From contig JALQTD010000007.1 of the NCBI GenBank assembly GCA_023264155.1, forward strand, positions 1-34,774: 34,774 bases of DNA, read 5' to 3'. Of the stretch, positions 33,689 through 34,774 are shown in pieces. Below the pieces are notes generated by a model. The model was not told the DNA's origin and did no database searches. It worked only from the letters and a program-made list of their open reading frames with translations. This DNA comes from Flavobacteriales bacterium. GTDB lineage: Bacteria; Bacteroidota; Bacteroidia; Flavobacteriales_D; Sanyastnellaceae. The first letter of the stretch is position 1, and each line of letters starts with the position of its first letter. The translations under genes and the position numbers were made by a program.

Positions 33689-34774
33689 ATGGATTTTCTG
33701 AGCGAATTGGAATGGCGCGGCATGTTGCACGACATGATGCCGGGATTGAAGGAGCAACTGGAAAATGGCAGCACGGCCGGCTACGTGGGCTTTGACCCCA
33801 CGGCGGACTCGCTGCACATCGGCAACCTCGTGCCCGTCATGCTGCTCGTCCATTGGCAGCGCGCGGGACACAAGCCCATTGCGTTGGTGGGAGGTGCGAC
33901 GGGGATGGTCGGGGATCCGAGCGGCAAGACGGCGGAGCGGCAGTTGCTGGATTTGGACACGCTGCAGCGGAATTTGGCCGGACAACAAGCCCAGCTCGAG
34001 AAATTCCTGGACTTCACCGGCGCCAATGCGGCCGAGGTGGTCAACAACAACGACTGGTTCAAGGAATGGCATTTCCTCGACTTCATCCGCGAAGTGGGCA
34101 AGCACATCACCGTCAATTACATGATGGCGAAGGACAGCGTAAAGAACCGCCTCGAGTCGGGCATGAGCTTCACGGAGTTCTCCTACCAGCTGGTGCAGGG
34201 CTACGATTTCTACCACCTTTGGAAGGAGAAGCAATGCTTGGTACAAATGGGCGGTAGCGACCAATGGGGGAACATCACCACCGGTACCGAGCTCATCCGG
34301 CGCATGGGCGGCGGACAGGCCTTCGCGGTGACTGCACCGCTCATCAAGAAGGCGGATGGATCGAAGTTTGGCAAGAGCGAGGGCGGCAACATTTGGCTCG
34401 ACAAGCAACGCACCTCGGCTTACCAATTCTACCAATACTGGATCAATGCCGCTGACGAGGACGCCGCCCGCTACCTGCGCATTTTCACGTTGAAAACCCG
34501 TGAGGAAATCGAGGCCATCGAAGCGGAACACGCCGAAAACCCAGGTGGACGCGCCATGCAAAAGGCGTTGGCCGCAGACGTGACCACGCGCGTGCACAGT
34601 GCGGAAGACCTTGAAACGGCGCTTGCAGCCTCTGAAATTCTGTTCGGCAAAAGCACGAAAGCCAACCTGACCGCCCTGCCAGAGAGCGAATTCCTGAGCG
34701 TGTTCTCCGGTGTGCCACAAGCGACCGTTCCGGCTACGGCCCTCTCTGGAGGCGTCTCTGTCATCGACCTGCTC
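33689..34774 (+). CDS. tyrS: Tyrosyl-tRNA synthetase (3' end outside window)
   Basis: [91 protein letters not shown]. Confidence 0.97.
   Translation, partial: MDFLSELEWRGMLHDMMPGLKEQLENGSTAGYVGFDPTADSLHIGNLVPVMLLVHWQRAGHKPIALVGGATGMVGDPSGKTAERQLLDLDTLQRNLAGQQAQLEKFLDFTGANAAEVVNNNDWFKEWHFLDFIREVGKHITVNYMMAKDSVKNRLESGMSFTEFSYQLVQGYDFYHLWKEKQCLVQMGGSDQWGNITTGTELIRRMGGGQAFAVTAPLIKKADGSKFGKSEGGNIWLDKQRTSAYQFYQYWINAADEDAARYLRIFTLKTREEIEAIEAEHAENPGGRAMQKALAADVTTRVHSAEDLETALAASEILFGKSTKANLTALPESEFLSVFSGVPQATVPATALSGGVSVIDLL

Noticed and set aside
1-34774. Defence island, CRISPR, prophage, transposon or biosynthetic cluster
   Set aside because: Searched by eye on both strands; no nuclease/toxin modules, direct-repeat arrays, transposases, integrases or terminal inverted repeats seen.

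Overview
This window is a gene-dense, high-GC stretch of a Bacteroidota chromosome, probably Flavobacteriales-like. The lineage is inferred from type IX secretion/gliding genes and TAnnTTTG promoter words. I see no CRISPR array, transposase, integrase or prophage. The content is mostly housekeeping: asnS (partial), tRNA-Val, gpmI, folC, an exbB/exbD/TonB-like operon, nhaD, Glu/Leu dehydrogenase, anmK, acyl-CoA dehydrogenase, recG, PDH E2 and E1-alpha, ispF, murF and tyrS (partial). There is also a T9SS/gliding core (porV-porU-porP/sprF-like-gldJ), two T9SS cargo proteins, a VTC-domain/DUF4956 pair, and an uncharacterised beta-propeller-like protein. The least explained signals are sequence-level. 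(1) The heptamer GGCCAAA/TTTGGCC occurs at least 42 times by eye, against about 4 expected from composition. (2) Synonymous third-position usage switches abruptly from G-rich to C-rich inside genes, often at one of these heptamers. (3) Several genes have a TAnnTTTG-like -7 box exactly 4 nt before the start codon, which suggests leaderless mRNAs. Counts were made by hand and product calls come from motif recognition, not database searches.
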